NCBI GenBank assembly: GCA_021234535.1
Contig: CM037837.1
Coordinates: 8,282,218 to 8,346,217, forward strand
Source of the DNA: Stichopus chloronotus
Lineage: Eukaryota; Echinodermata; Holothuroidea; Aspidochirotida; Stichopodidae
Reading direction: 5' to 3'
Length of the DNA stretch: 64,000 nt
Below are positions 14,062 to 26,165 of the stretch, in pieces; the first letter of the stretch is position 1; each line of letters begins with the position of its first letter. A program made the position numbers and the translations under genes. Below the pieces are notes generated by a model. It did not search any database. It had not been told where the DNA came from and worked only from the letters and a program-made list of their open reading frames with translations.

Positions 14062-17000
14062 GAATAAGGTCACAAACGGAGAATGAGTCCTTCTCCATTG
14101 TAACTATGCAAACGATAGCAGTGTTAGTTGGAACAGAAATAAATCTATCACCTAACTGGGATCAATGAATCCAACCACAGCAGAAAAAAAAAAAAGTTTG
14201 ATCACTGCTGAGGATCAGGTGAAGACATCCCAGGCTTTCTTATTTAAAAAGAGTTTTAATATAACCTCGAGTCAATCAAACCGTCTTATTAGTTCCAAAA
14301 GCAATGTATATGTACACCCTTTAAACAACATCCTTTCAAAAACCCAATACAGGATGACCATCAGGAGTACCGGCCTGAGGTGATATATCCGCTTATACCT
14401 TTAAGGGTATTAATCCCTCTTGTACTGCTGACTGTTGATGCTAATGATGATTACATAACCCTCTTGATTAGTCTTGTGTCTTCTGAAAATTGATTACATC
14501 CAGGCTATTGACTATGGGACACTATGACACCCTGTGACACTGATGAGTGAACAGGCAGTCATAGTGGTCTTCATGCCTATTATAATTATTTGCCATCACA
14601 GTATTAAAATGGTTTATGAAGCCTATCAAAACTGTCGTTAGAAAGGTTTTGTAGAGAGTGTGTACTACTGCAGTTATTTTTGTTACATCTTCACACACTT
14701 AGTTTTATGTTTAATTTGTTACATAAATGTATACGTTACGTGCATTAGAACTCAAAAGAACAGAAATTTCTTTTCCCAGTAACTTAACAAAGTGTATCAG
14801 GAGAAATGCTTCCTATGTGTCACTGTGCAAGGTACATTATCTTGTTCTAGCAGGAATGTACCCTCTTGGCATGTACAGCTCTAGTTAAAGGGGCTGTTTT
14901 AACTTACCATACACTTGACCAGGCCCTGAATCAAATCAACATCTCTGCAAATTTCCTCATGTCATCAAATCCTCGACAATTTGCGTACTTATGAATGATA
15001 TCACTCTAATAACTTTTTCACAGCAATGTCATTCAGCATTCTACCTACCTAAATAAAACTCATCTCCCATTTTGCAGTTTACCCCTAACAAAGCCAAATA
15101 CCAGTAGTACTTCTCCTTCCGAATCTACCATTCAGAAGAACCATGCTCCTGCTGTATGGGGATGAACTGGTTGCAAATCTTATACCAGTTGGCATTGAGG
15201 AGGTAGATTATAAGAAGAGAGCATTAGTGTAGAGGAGACAGGTAAGGGAAAAGTTAAGTACTCTGCAGAGATTTTTCGAATTCTCAGGTATGTTCAACAA
15301 TTTGACAAAGTAACTGTACTTAGACTTGACTTGTAAAGAGAAGGAAAAGGATATGCGCTTTGACATATTCTTGCACAAAAAAAAAGGAGATATGAAAAGT
15401 GATATATTCTGCCACAATATTGTTCTTTGCACTTTTCATCTTTACTGTATTGTCTTTCCAAAGCTATGGCTTTGGTGAAAAGGAGCTCTAGAGAAACTGA
15501 CTACTGCATTCATCAACCGGCGGGTGGCAAGGAACTGGGTCGCTCCTACTCCTTGTGATAATGAAAAGTTTTAATTCCAGATCAAATGTCTTTTTTATTC
15601 ATACTGGTAATCTACAGGAATTCATTGGTGATTTCCTTCTTTGTGGGGATAAGCAGAAAACCAGGAAACAATGGTGACCCTGGATTCTATCCAAGAAGAA
15701 ACACATGAATAAAAATTCACAATAAATGCAGACAGAAACAGATAGAAGCTAAAATGGTGCCATCAAGTTAGGAAGATGGGAATATATCTCCATATTTTAC
15801 GAAAAATCATGCAAAAAGAACTGTGATCTTTAACTTTCGAAGTTTACAGGTAATTACTAAGTATTCTTTGCCATCTGGGATGAATCTCTTAGCTGTGGAT
15901 TATCTGTAGAGCAAAGAAATTGATGTATACATGTCAACTTACTGCTACCTATTCACTGGATTATAAATCTTCCAAACTTAAAAAGACGAGTACATGGACT
16001 GTCAAACTAAATGGCACCTTGCTAGTAGAGAGAAAGCTGCAACTCAAATCAACTTCATCCCAAGCAGCTGGATCTAGACCCACGTGAAAAGTTCTTTGAT
16101 AATCAACATACAAAATTGAAGACTGCAAACTGAGTGAGCATGTTCTTTTCTCCCTGTTTCAGTGGTACAGCAGGCGGCTGGTCCAGCAGGTGACTGGTCC
16201 GTCAGTGAGCTGGTCCGTTTGCCGTGCAGTTTGCACGACGGAGACGGAAGTATAGTCACGGTGGCAGAGACACTCTAAGGAAGTCTCTGTAGCTACGCTT
16301 TGCAATGTCACATTCCAGTGACATTTATGTTGTAACTTGTAGGTTACATACAGTAGGGACTACTGAGTATTAGCGATGATAGCAACAACAGTAGATCAAA
16401 TACGTTAACAGCGGATGTCCCTTGGACGATATGATCATCTCCATTATCCTGAATAACACTCTGTGTTTGTTGATGTTGGCCTGACGGAAGTTAAAGACTT
16501 GAGCAAACAGCTCCAGAGAATAGGGAGGGGAGAAACTGAGGGGGCTCTGTCTGTTCACCCTGTTACAGCAAGATAATTCTGTGTACAGAAACACTCAAAC
16601 ACCCTCTTCTACATTGACTGGGTCAACAATAGGTGCAAGTGGACCCATTCTGCACCTCCCTCTGAAAGAGAAAGATCAACACCGGCGCAGCTTTTACGGG
16701 TGTTTGATAATGCAGTGGGAAAAAAGAATGCAGATTACAATTGGAATTATAAAGTCAGTGGAGTGCCACCCCGGTTAAACACTTCAAGGGATCTTTATAC
16801 ACTAAACAAAGTTAGCAATCAGAGAAAACACTTCATCTCACATGACAAAGGTTGAGAAATTGAGAATCCCAGTAAAAAGGTAGGGGTAAAAAACAGGGAT
16901 GAATACCTGCTGACCTCGCTTCCAGCGTGCTCACCAGCGGCGGCCACCAACGATGACGATGACTGCTTTTACAAAAGTCAAGAAGTGTATTTAAAGAAGG

Positions 17001-18894
17001 TGTAGTCGATCAATGGCAGTAACTGTGAAACTACCCACAAGTTAGCTTACTAGAAAACCAGTGACACTTTTTCAACTGTGTTTGCATACAATTTTGTACA
17101 CATTTCAAACAGGCAGATAAAGTTGCCTGTTGTTACGAAACCAGAAACAGAAGGTGAAAAAAAAGGCAGGTCAGTCTTCAATTAAATTGTCAAGTTGCTG
17201 TATTCAAAAAGGAATGTTAAGTGGGTTAAATGACTGAAAAATGCGAAGTAATTAGTTGAACGGAGGAGCAAATAAGTCTCGATTGCCTTCATTTCTACTG
17301 TGACTTTCAAGTTTACCGCAGTTTTCAATCCATCCACTCCAAAAAAAAAAGACAAGATCAGAGAGAATTATGACATGAACAAAAAATGTAACATAAAAAG
17401 TAAGAAAATCTATCTCAATGAAGTATACTTAAGTCATATAATTTCTCTAACAAAACCACAAATACTGTAACCTCATCATGTAATGCATTTTGTTTGTTTG
17501 TTTGTGTGTGTTTCTCATGTTTACCATTATTCTCTTGTTACCGTCAAGGAGCTGCCGGCCTAACTGCCGGCCTAACTAACATGACTGAATCTAGTCGACT
17601 AGCTTCGGCGAACCCTACGGCTAGATTAACCACTCTTTTCGTTACTGTTTGCGATACATCTCTGCTGATAGATGGCAGTACAATGGCAGCATAAGCAAAT
17701 CCCTCGCTGGTTTAGTTTTTAACTTGCACCTTCTTTACACGAAACAAAAAGACGTTCATACTTTCGGGCACCAAATCGTGAGGTGTGTAGCACAAGCCAG
17801 ACCTAACAAGCCTCCAGCTAAAGATACTGTAGCAATGAATTAGCATATTCATTACAAACTGATTCTCTGAAATAAAATCAAAACATTTCCCGCCTGATAT
17901 ATCTTTTGAGTCAAATAGCTTCCAGAAACGATGAAGAAAAGCTTTCACAATAATGAGTTTGTAAAATAACTTCCTTTGGAGGAAATATCAGATTGATCCT
18001 TACAGTGTACACCAAAGACAAATAAGAAAAAAAAAAAAGAAAAAAGATTTGCAAATGATAAAGGCCAGAGAGATGATGGAAAACCAAACATAGGAAACTG
18101 TGTAATCAACTTGATTGGATTATTTGTACTGAGAAAGAGAGGATGACTGGAAAAGGGCGGAATCAGGGTGAAATGGTGAGGATGGGTTCATCTGACATTT
18201 CAACTTCACTTTGGATGAGCAAAGATGGCTGGTAAATACAATATCATCAGCAGTTAGGTACAATTACACGCACATAAGGATCAAAAACTCATCATTTTGG
18301 CCAAAAAGAGTATACCATTTTTATACTATGAGCTAACTGACATAAGTGAAAAAAAAATACATAAAAAAAACAAAAAAAAAACAACAAAAAACAGGTGCAG
18401 TGCCTCTCTATACATGCTGGTTATTTGCACATAGCATCCTTCCAAAGTAGCCCTCACTAGCCTACCAACATCACAGAGACACTGTCTGTAGATAATGCAA
18501 AGGCAAGTGACCATACTAATACCTCAATCACTATGCAACTCTATGAACATTCTTCATCTACTTCTAACCAAGTGACAATATTGCTTACCCCTGGCCGAAA
18601 GAAATGTAGCTTGGGGTGCGTGACTATATTTAAAGTGTCAGGGTACCAAAACTTAGTGTAAAGTGCTACTAATAATGATCTTGTTAAAATATGAAACACT
18701 TGGTATTAAACAAATCTATAGTGCCTTGCCGGCTTACCTATGAAACAACTCAAAGCAAATATTTCTGTAGGCATCTCCACTGACCGGGCAACGGTCGTGT
18801 ATTACTCATGCACCAGCTCACCGCATTCTAAATAGCAATGTCAACCGAACTAACACTTATATTCTGACTCAGTTTGCATACAACTTGCATCCCA
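14062..18894. other. No supported gene apart from one candidate exon
   Basis: Apart from the possible exon at 16915-16962, there is a GC-richer patch at 16140-16270. There a CCTGTTTCAG acceptor precedes a plus frame (VQQAAGPAGDWSVSELV) that runs to a stop. Another patch at 17545-17690 has a 14-bp CTGCCGGCCTAA duplication. Neither has enough support to call as a gene. Confidence 0.5.
16915..16962 (-). CDS. Possible isolated exon, Ser then Ala-rich
   Basis: On the minus strand an acceptor (CTTTTGTAAAAGCAG) is followed by an open frame reading SSSSLVAAAGEHAGSE to a GAG/GTCAGC donor (48 nt, phase 0). Two other donors are possible: GTGAGC after 28 nt and CAG/GTATTC after 56 nt. The stretch is rich in CpG and GC compared with its flanks. 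It lies downstream of the stop codon at 31467, so it would belong to another transcript or to an alternative 3' end. No domain can be recognised in so short a piece. A repeat of CGATGA on the plus strand could produce the Ser run by chance. Confidence 0.25.
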
Positions 18895-19270
18895 TTAAAG
18901 AGGCTCATTGAGCTGTTTTGTGAAATTTACTAAAATGCCCTAAACATGTCAAGTTTTCATCACATACTGATGACAAATGGTCAAAGGATTCCCACGTGTT
19001 ACATATAGAGGAACATTAATGAGCGAGTGACTTAAAGATTCAATTTTTGAACCTTTTTGAAATTTGTGACCACACACTTTTCACATAAGGTGCTAATTCA
19101 TATGAACTCAACCAGTACAAGTCAAAATAAAAAAAATTTAAAACATTTGTGTTTTTGTAATTAACGGATGTGAAACTTGAATAATTTACCTGATTGTAAG
19201 TATCATCATGTATTTGCACCTTTCAAAATCCTCACAAACGTCTTGATACCAACACAATGAGCCCCCTTAA
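18895..19270. mobile_element. TTAA-bounded MITE, family with GGCTCATTGAG termini (copy 1)
   Basis: The 376-bp unit starts TTAAAGAGGCTCATTGAG and ends with the inverse, CAATGAGCCCCCTTAA. TTAA is present at both boundaries, the target preference of piggyBac-type transposases. It contains no coding sequence. Related copies lie at 54689-55036 and 58050-58749. The interior is AT-rich and has diverged strongly from the other two copies, so this is the oldest or a different subfamily. Confidence 0.7.
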
Positions 19271-21474
19271 AATCTACGTGTGCCAATGTAATCAATTAAG
19301 GCCTACACTCCGTAACACTCACTACTTCTTTTACTTAATGAGTTAACTGCAAAATTAAAATACCGAAACTTTCATCCCAACGCAGAGCTAATGTTTGCAC
19401 AAATGTCTCTTTTCGTTAATTTCAATTGAACACTGGAAAAATGATAAACTGCACTTATTCAAGTTAGAGAGCTAGACGTCATCACCTTCTTTTTCTTCTT
19501 TTTTGAAGCAAATACAAGCCGAAGACAGGGTCTTCATCCTATTTATGCTGATTCTTTCTAAATCACAAGTCCCACACAAAAACCTTCTCTCTTTCTCATT
19601 TTCTCTGTGTCAGTGACTCAAAATTCCAATAAAATATACCCTACAAAGCTTCTTTAATCGAGAATTGTGCCTTTTTGAAATGGGGGGGGGGGGAGAGGGG
19701 GGAAGCCATTGCAATACTGAATTCAGGAAGAAAATAAAACCATGTGGTCCTCGTAGAGACAAATATTGTAACCACCTCAGCAAACTGAAAAACACTTCCC
19801 TGTTCTAGGGTGCTCACTTGATGAACGTGAAATATGAAGACAAATATATCCCTCGGGTGGCATTAGAGGACAAAAAAAAAACAAGGCTAGAATGTTCCCC
19901 ATGCATGATGAACGATCATTCAAGGATGTTGTTGATTGGCTAGGCGTTACACGACATAGTTTTGTGCATTTCATCAAAGAACGAACATATCCATCTTATA
20001 TGCAGCAGTGTGCAGTTAGGAAAGGATCCACATTTATCTTACACAGGTAACTGGTTAAGATATAAACATTCATATTTTTTTTTTTTTTTGAGTCCATCAT
20101 CAAATTTATGTGAAGTTGGACTTGTACAAAGACCGTAGGTCTTATATGAGACAAATCAGTACTTTGTCGGCAGGTGTTAAGGTATGTGTGTTGGAAAAAC
20201 GGTGCATGTGCAAACGGCCTGCTTCAAAGGTTAATGCCTCGCTGGCTAATAAATCAGAACTGACATATAAAACTGTAATTATTGTTATCAAGTAGGCTGC
20301 AATGCTACACTTTTTAAGTAAGACATAATTCCTGCCGCTTGGTTTGCACTTTCTGTACAGAAATATTTCAGTACTTGTTTAAGGTATGTCAGTATTGCAG
20401 TCAACAACGGGTGCTATGCTTTACAAATTCCCACAGCTTTCTGCAATTGACAAGAGGAGTCGTAACGATTAAATTATGTCAGTCAAAGAAAAAAAAAAAG
20501 AACAGGGCAATTGAGTTTTAAAGGGTACCACACACACACCCCAGGCTTGAATGCAACACAACAAAACTCCTTGCAACTGGCATTGGTTTGAGTTACGTGA
20601 ATGAAAATGGGCAGTAAAATTCGCTTGCGATTGGACTCACTTGTGACAGTTTTTGGGAGTTTTAAGGAAATCGTGTGCATCAAACAAGTTTCAAATTCCT
20701 TGCAGTGTTTTAAGTCAGTGCGTTCAAGCTGAGTAGCGTCGGGCCAGCGGACAGCTAGACTTTGCAAAGTCTTTCTCGGCGAATGAATTCTCCTCCTTTG
20801 ATACATTCCTCACAATTTGAGCTGCAGCCTACTTATACCCAACCGAGGATATGTACTCATCTTGTAATAGTGTTTCCCTGTGATCGCCGTCCGCCAGAAA
20901 GACTTTGGACACTCGATATAATTATGCACAAATGAATAGTCATGTTTGACGTTAGGGTTAATACATATTAAAATACTACGCGTTGGTCTCATGAAATGAG
21001 CCGATAGCAGCGATCGAACAATGAGAGAAAATAATGGTACCTAGGCTAACTTTCACAGTATCACCAGAATTGCCTACAGCAGAAATAGGATATCGCTAAG
21101 CGAGGCCTCAAACAGTTGAAGGAGAGTAGAATATTGCCATGATAGTTACGTAACTAATCAGTCGTATGTCCTTTCCCCATCATCACTCACAATGGCCGTG
21201 ATTGGCTTCTACCGAATTCGGTAGCAAAAAACAATGGTGTTAGTTAAAAGTTGTGTGCATAATTAAAACGAGTGTCCAGAGTCTGCGAGGGCAGCTATCA
21301 GTGGGGGGAGTAAACACTCTTCCGGAAGAGCAGTACAGTGTGGGTGTTCAGAGGTGGCAGAACCAAGATTTACAGAAACTTTCCAGCCCAAGCTGACTCT
21401 GCAGACTCTAGCGGACAGCTTGTGTTCGACCTAAATGTGATGAGGCTGGTGTTTCATAGCCTTCTTCGCAGCCA
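19271..21474. other. No supported gene; one CpG-richer patch
   Basis: A G run is at about 19681. Sequence from 20700 to 21430 has more CpG than its surroundings. It includes a 50-codon plus-strand frame without ATG (21244-21393, containing EEQYSVGVQRWQNQDLQKL) and a direct word AGAGTCTGC repeated inverted. This could be an exon or an old element. I cannot tell which. Confidence 0.45.
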
Positions 21475-21509
21475 TTTCCTAATGTATCCAACAAGGATGC
21501 ATTAGGAAA
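21475..21509. repeat. Hairpin, 15-bp arms with one mismatch
   Basis: TTTCCTAATGTATCC is followed by the loop AACAA and GGATGCATTAGGAAA. It is too short for a canonical microRNA precursor on its own and lies 0.45 kb left of the MITE at 21954. Confidence 0.8.
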
Positions 21510-21953
21510 ACAGGTGACAATACTTGATGTCAAAATGGTGGTCCCCATGTGGACTGAGGATGGAGAATTAACTCATTGAGTCTGGTCAGTTCAATATGTG
21601 GATAGCATGGGACAGGTTGTCACCTGTGATAATTGTAGGTGCAACCCACAAGGAGCATTGAGGCATTGCAGTCAGTTTGGAGCTGTGTGCAGTAGCCTTA
21701 AAGTGATTGCGTGCGTAGGCAAAAAGTAAAAACATTGAAATTTCATCTCCAAAAGTTTGGTAAGGCTTTTAATTGCACCATTCAGACAATCTGGGAAAAT
21801 AAATAGGTTTCAGTTGGTTAATTTTGCCATATGATCTTAAATTCTTCTAACATAATGACAAAAAGTGTAGAATACCATGATGTAGTGGTTGACAGTTTTC
21901 ACTCAAATCAACGGTGTGCTTCTCTGAGCAAGCCAATGGGAAGTATACTGCTA

Positions 21954-22510
21954 TTAAAAGTCGGGTGACATGCTTCCAGAAAAGAGCTCCCTTCATGCAA
22001 ACGTTACAAAGTAAAACCCTGAGTGAAAATCCGTTGGAATTTTGTTTGTATCTATTATCGTTTTTGAGATATGACTTTTCAAAGTTTGAAGAAAATGCAA
22101 AACAGATGATGTGGAGTGTTGCAGTGTCAGTTTTTCTTTTGTTAACCCTACATATTTTGCCTCTTAATTACTTAATTACTGAGTTTCACATTGGTAAGTG
22201 ATATAGATATTTTTGAAGGAAAAAATACATGTTTCCAAAATAAAACCCTCTGGGCATATAAAATTATCAAATGACCTTGAAATAAAGGTTACATAAACAA
22301 AGGATTAACATAAGACAAATCCTAGGAGTCCCTCCCGTGATGTCACAAATTTACATATTTAGCCAATGTTTATTCATGACACAGCTGTGAGACACTAATC
22401 TGCCTGTAAATTTGTCAATTTTTGACGCAATTTGAGGCTATTTTCAACATTTTGAATGCCTAATGCACCCAGTACCTCAAAATGTCATTTTCATGTCACC
22501 AGACCTTTAA
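21954..22510. mobile_element. TTAA-bounded MITE, GGTGACATG-end family (copy 1)
   Basis: The 557-bp element is flanked by TTAA at both ends. The left end is TTAAAAGTCGGGTGACATG; the inverse of the right end is TTAAAGGTCTGGTGACATG. It aligns in inverted orientation over its whole length with 53764-54328. Blocks present in both, read on the appropriate strand, include ACAGCTGTGAGACAC, GTTTATTCATGACAC and TTTGTTTATGTAACC. An open frame of about 95 codons inside it is not recognised and is not kept in the other copy. Confidence 0.8.
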
Positions 22511-23739
22511 ATATTCAGTTACATCTCAGGATCACTGACGCCACAGGGGTAGGTTATTTGTAAATGCAGTGTTTCCTTTCACCAAATACTACAATTCCTG
22601 ATACCTACCAAGGAGCGATGACTTGAGAAGTATGTTTTTGATACACTAGTGAGACCTGTACTGTTGCCTATTCATTATGTAGGCGGTTGTAGTGAGAACC
22701 CTTAATTTTCAAAAATGATTTCTGTTTTTTACTGTTTTTATGCCAATCCCATTGCTTTTCGAAGTAGTTACTGTTATTTTCCTACATTGAAAGACATAGT
22801 CCGATCAAACGTAATCCTATCTTTTTGGTTTTTCAGTTCACACGCAATCACTTTAAGGAATCATACAAATTTGTGCAAGAGCAATCTTTCTATGGCTACA
22901 AGATTATGCTCGATATTTTGTCATGAACATACATCAGCCAATCCTTACAGGGTTGCTATACTGTAAACAAATTGTTTAGGTCACCTTACTAACTCTTCAA
23001 ATTTCCTGTGGACGGTGACAAAAATTTCATAATTTCTCCTTCCTTTTGGATGAACTTGAGACAAAAAGTTTGACAAGCAGCTGGTTCTGAGGTGATGCAT
23101 TTTCCTTCACAATGTAAGATGTATGACTATCTGTCATGGAAATACTGGGAAGGACAATCTCTTAAATGTATTCAATCAACATATTTGATCTTTTTCACTC
23201 TCATCGACCTTCATGCAAACAAATGAATCTTTCTAATTGACTGGCTGAATAATACCATATTCCACAACAGAACGTTCAAAGCATCAGTTGGTCAAATGAC
23301 AGATCACCGAGATTACTGTAGTTTTGAAGCAGTTGAGAACCAGCTCATAGGTAGAATGGAAACCAGTCAAGCCAGTAGATTCACAAGAAAGGGACAGTAA
23401 TCACCAGCAGAGATGATAAATAAGATATACTTGATCTAATGATCTATTAAACACATGGGAAGCAAATCTGTTGTTGCCAGTGGGCAGGCCAATTTAACAA
23501 TTACAGGATTGGAAATGGTAAAAGCAGAGTTAATCTCCTGATAAAAGCGAAGAAGGAAAGATTGGCAAAGTGGACGGATGGAAAAGAGAGAGAGAGATCC
23601 AAGGTCACATCAGCTAAATGCATTAACAAAATACATGTTTCTAAAATAAGTGTTGTTCAACGAGCAATAATTAAGTACCCATCAATTATAAACACTACTG
23701 CTAGAGGGAAAAAAAAAATGGAAGAAGCAGTGATACAAC

Positions 23740-24255
23740 TTTACCACAAACAAGGACCACTACCAATGATATGTCAACTGAGTATATGATGCAATGTTGA
23801 GACATTACCTTAAACACTGATCATGTCAACTGATTACATTATGTGACATTGTGACTTTACCATAAATGATGATCACTACACCAATGATATGTCAACTGAG
23901 TATGATACAATGTTGTGACAGTACCACACTGTCATTACCAATGATATGTCAACTGATTACATTATGTGACGTTGTGACTTTACCACAAATGATGATCACT
24001 ACACCAATGATATGTCAAAGGAGTATATGATACAATGTTGTGACAGTACCACACTGTCATTACCAATGATATGTCAACTGATTACATTATGTGACGTTGT
24101 GACTTTACCACAAATGATGATCACTACACCAATGATATGTCACCTGAGTACATGATACAATGTTGTGACAGCACCACAGTCATTACCAATGATATGTCAA
24201 CTGATTACATGATTTGATGTTGTGAGTTGACTTTAAAACACTGATCATTACAAAT
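23740..24255 (+). repeat. Minisatellite array, left part, about 124-bp higher-order unit
   Basis: The sequence ACCAATGATATGTCAACTGA recurs at about 23761, 23880, 23938, 24003, 24061, 24127 and 24186. The spacing alternates between about 58 and 66 bp, giving a dimeric unit of about 124 bp. One half contains GTGACTTTACCACAAATGATG, the other GTTGTGACAGTACCACACTG. Copies are nearly identical in the middle of the array. Confidence 0.85.
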
Positions 24256-24260
24256 GACTC

Positions 24261-24455
24261 CCCCACAACTCACTGGTGTGGGTATTCACAAATGACTAAA
24301 CTTACCTGGTACTTCACTAATGCACACATTTAAACTTGCTCTAAATGTAATCGAAATTAATTCTAGCACCGCACCTTCTACGGTCTAGCCCGCCCTTGTG
24401 AGTATGTCTGCGATGTGAATAGCGTCAACTTCATGAATTTGTCGAGGTGTGATTT
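24261..24455. mobile_element. Fold-back family, single arm inserted in a minisatellite
   Basis: It starts CCCACAACTCACTGGTGTGG and continues TTCACTAATGCACAC, AATTAATTCTAGCACC, GTCTAGCCCGCCC. This matches the leader and arm of the copies at 35403 and 63213. The opposite arm is missing. Minisatellite units resume on the right near 24455, so the element, or what is left of it, interrupts the array. Confidence 0.7.
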
Positions 24456-25035
24456 TACAATATAATGATCATTACCATTGATAAGTCAACAAAGTAATGT
24501 GATGATGTGACATTACCACAAGCACTGATTGTTACCAATTATGTGTCAATTGAGTACATGTTGTGATGTTGTGACAGTACCACATGCACTGATCGCTAAC
24601 AATTATATGTCAATTGAGTACATTGTGTGATGTTGTGACATTACCACAAGCACTGATCGTTACCAATTATATGTCGATTGAGTACATTGTGTGATGTTGT
24701 GACATTACCACAAGCACTGATTGCCACCAATTATATGTCAATTGAGTACATTGTGTGATGATGTGACATTACCACAAGCACTGATTGTCACCAATTATAT
24801 GTCGATTGAGAACATGTTGTGATGTTGTGACATTACCACATGCACTGATTGTTAACAATTATATGTCAATTGAGTACATTGTGTGATGTTGTGACATTAC
24901 CACAATTAGCACTGATCGTTACCAATTATATGTCAATTGAGTACATTGTGTGATGTTGTGACATTACCACAAGCAGTGATCATTACCAATAATACCTCAA
25001 CTGACTACATGGTGTGATCATTAACTGAGATATTT
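24456..25035 (+). repeat. Minisatellite array, right part, about 63-bp unit
   Basis: At least seven units share CACAAGCACTGATCGTTACC, AATTATATGTCAATTGAG and GATGTTGTGACATTACCAC, with a period of about 62-65 bp. The unit is homologous to the one left of 24261 but is monomeric and belongs to another sequence variant (AATTATATG instead of AATGATATG). The array fades out near 25035. Confidence 0.85.
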
Positions 25036-25820
25036 CAACTGAGTAGGATTAAGAATGACCCATTGCTGCGTAAGTTACTCCCTAAAGAGCATAAAATCTA
25101 CTTTATGACACTTACAAAATACTACTGCCATGCTGCCCATTCCTGCTTAACACTGCCGTTGAGATTGGCTTTATACTGCCCAGTACTGAACTACTTTTGG
25201 ACCCAGTAAAAAATTACCATTTTCTTCTACTTTTTCATACAAGCAGAGCAGCAACATTACTAGATTATATAGCAGTGTGCCTTAATATGCAGAAACATGT
25301 TAATGCCAACACCATTAAAATCAGTCACCCACAGGAAAAAAACACAAAAGGACAAAAATTTGGGCCAAACAACTTTTTACTTGGAAAATGGTAAAAAAAA
25401 CAAAAAAAAAACATGAAGACCAAAATAGAAGCAGAGATGTGTGCCAAGAATTTTCAGCTACGTCAGTGGACAAGACATTAACAAAGTTTTTAGAGAAGTG
25501 AAGACCCAAAAGAACCAAGGAAGTCAGCAAAGGGAGAGACAGGATTATTGATGCCTTTGTTAAACTGTCAGGAACTCAGTTTACCCTCATTACATGATGA
25601 CCTTTTTCAGAGCATCTTGTCTGAGTTGGTTGTTATTACCCTCCAAATGAAAGGTGTCTGCTCTCTCTTTCTCCTGTGATGTGTTAGCTTGGCTGGATCA
25701 GAAAATGAGCCATCTAAAGAAGTTTGTGAGGGGAGGGACATGGATACCAAGTTAAAAGTACCGACAGAGGAAGAAAAACTAACATTGAGAGTAATACTCT
25801 GGACTCTGTGACTGGGACAG

Positions 25821-26165
25821 TAATCTAGCACTCGAGCCATAATCTAGTATCAAGAGCAATTATAAACTATCACTCAGAATATTAATATCTACCACTTGCG
25901 GAAATTACCTAGCACTATGAGTAACAATCTAGCACTCTGAATCATTATCTAGCATCCACAGCGACAAACTCACACACAGAAAATGATCTAGCTCTCAGAG
26001 TAATGGGTGAGCATAGTCAATTAACAGGAGCAATGACATCACTCCAGGAGTAATAGTCTACGAGTAATAATCTAGCACTCAGAGTATTCATAAAGCACTC
26101 AGAGAAGTAACTTAGCAGTTAGCACTTTCAGTAACAGTCCATAACTTTGAGTAGTAAGATGGCAC
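25821..26165 (+). repeat. Degenerate short-period tandem region, TCTAGCACTCAGAGTAAT
   Basis: About 345 bp consists of loosely repeated words: AATCTAGCACTC, CAGAGTAAT, GAGTAACAATCTAGCACTC, GAGTAATAATCTAGCACTC. The period is roughly 20-24 bp and strongly decayed. It follows the larger minisatellite by about 0.8 kb but does not share its unit. Confidence 0.65.

Noticed and set aside
18721..18747. 27-nt minus segment between CCTACAG and GTAAGCC
   Set aside because: No pyrimidine tract before the acceptor, and one frame has a stop; the donor alone is not enough.
21914..22201. 95-codon plus-strand frame
   Set aside because: It lies mostly within the MITE at 21954-22510 and is not kept in the inverted copy at 53764.
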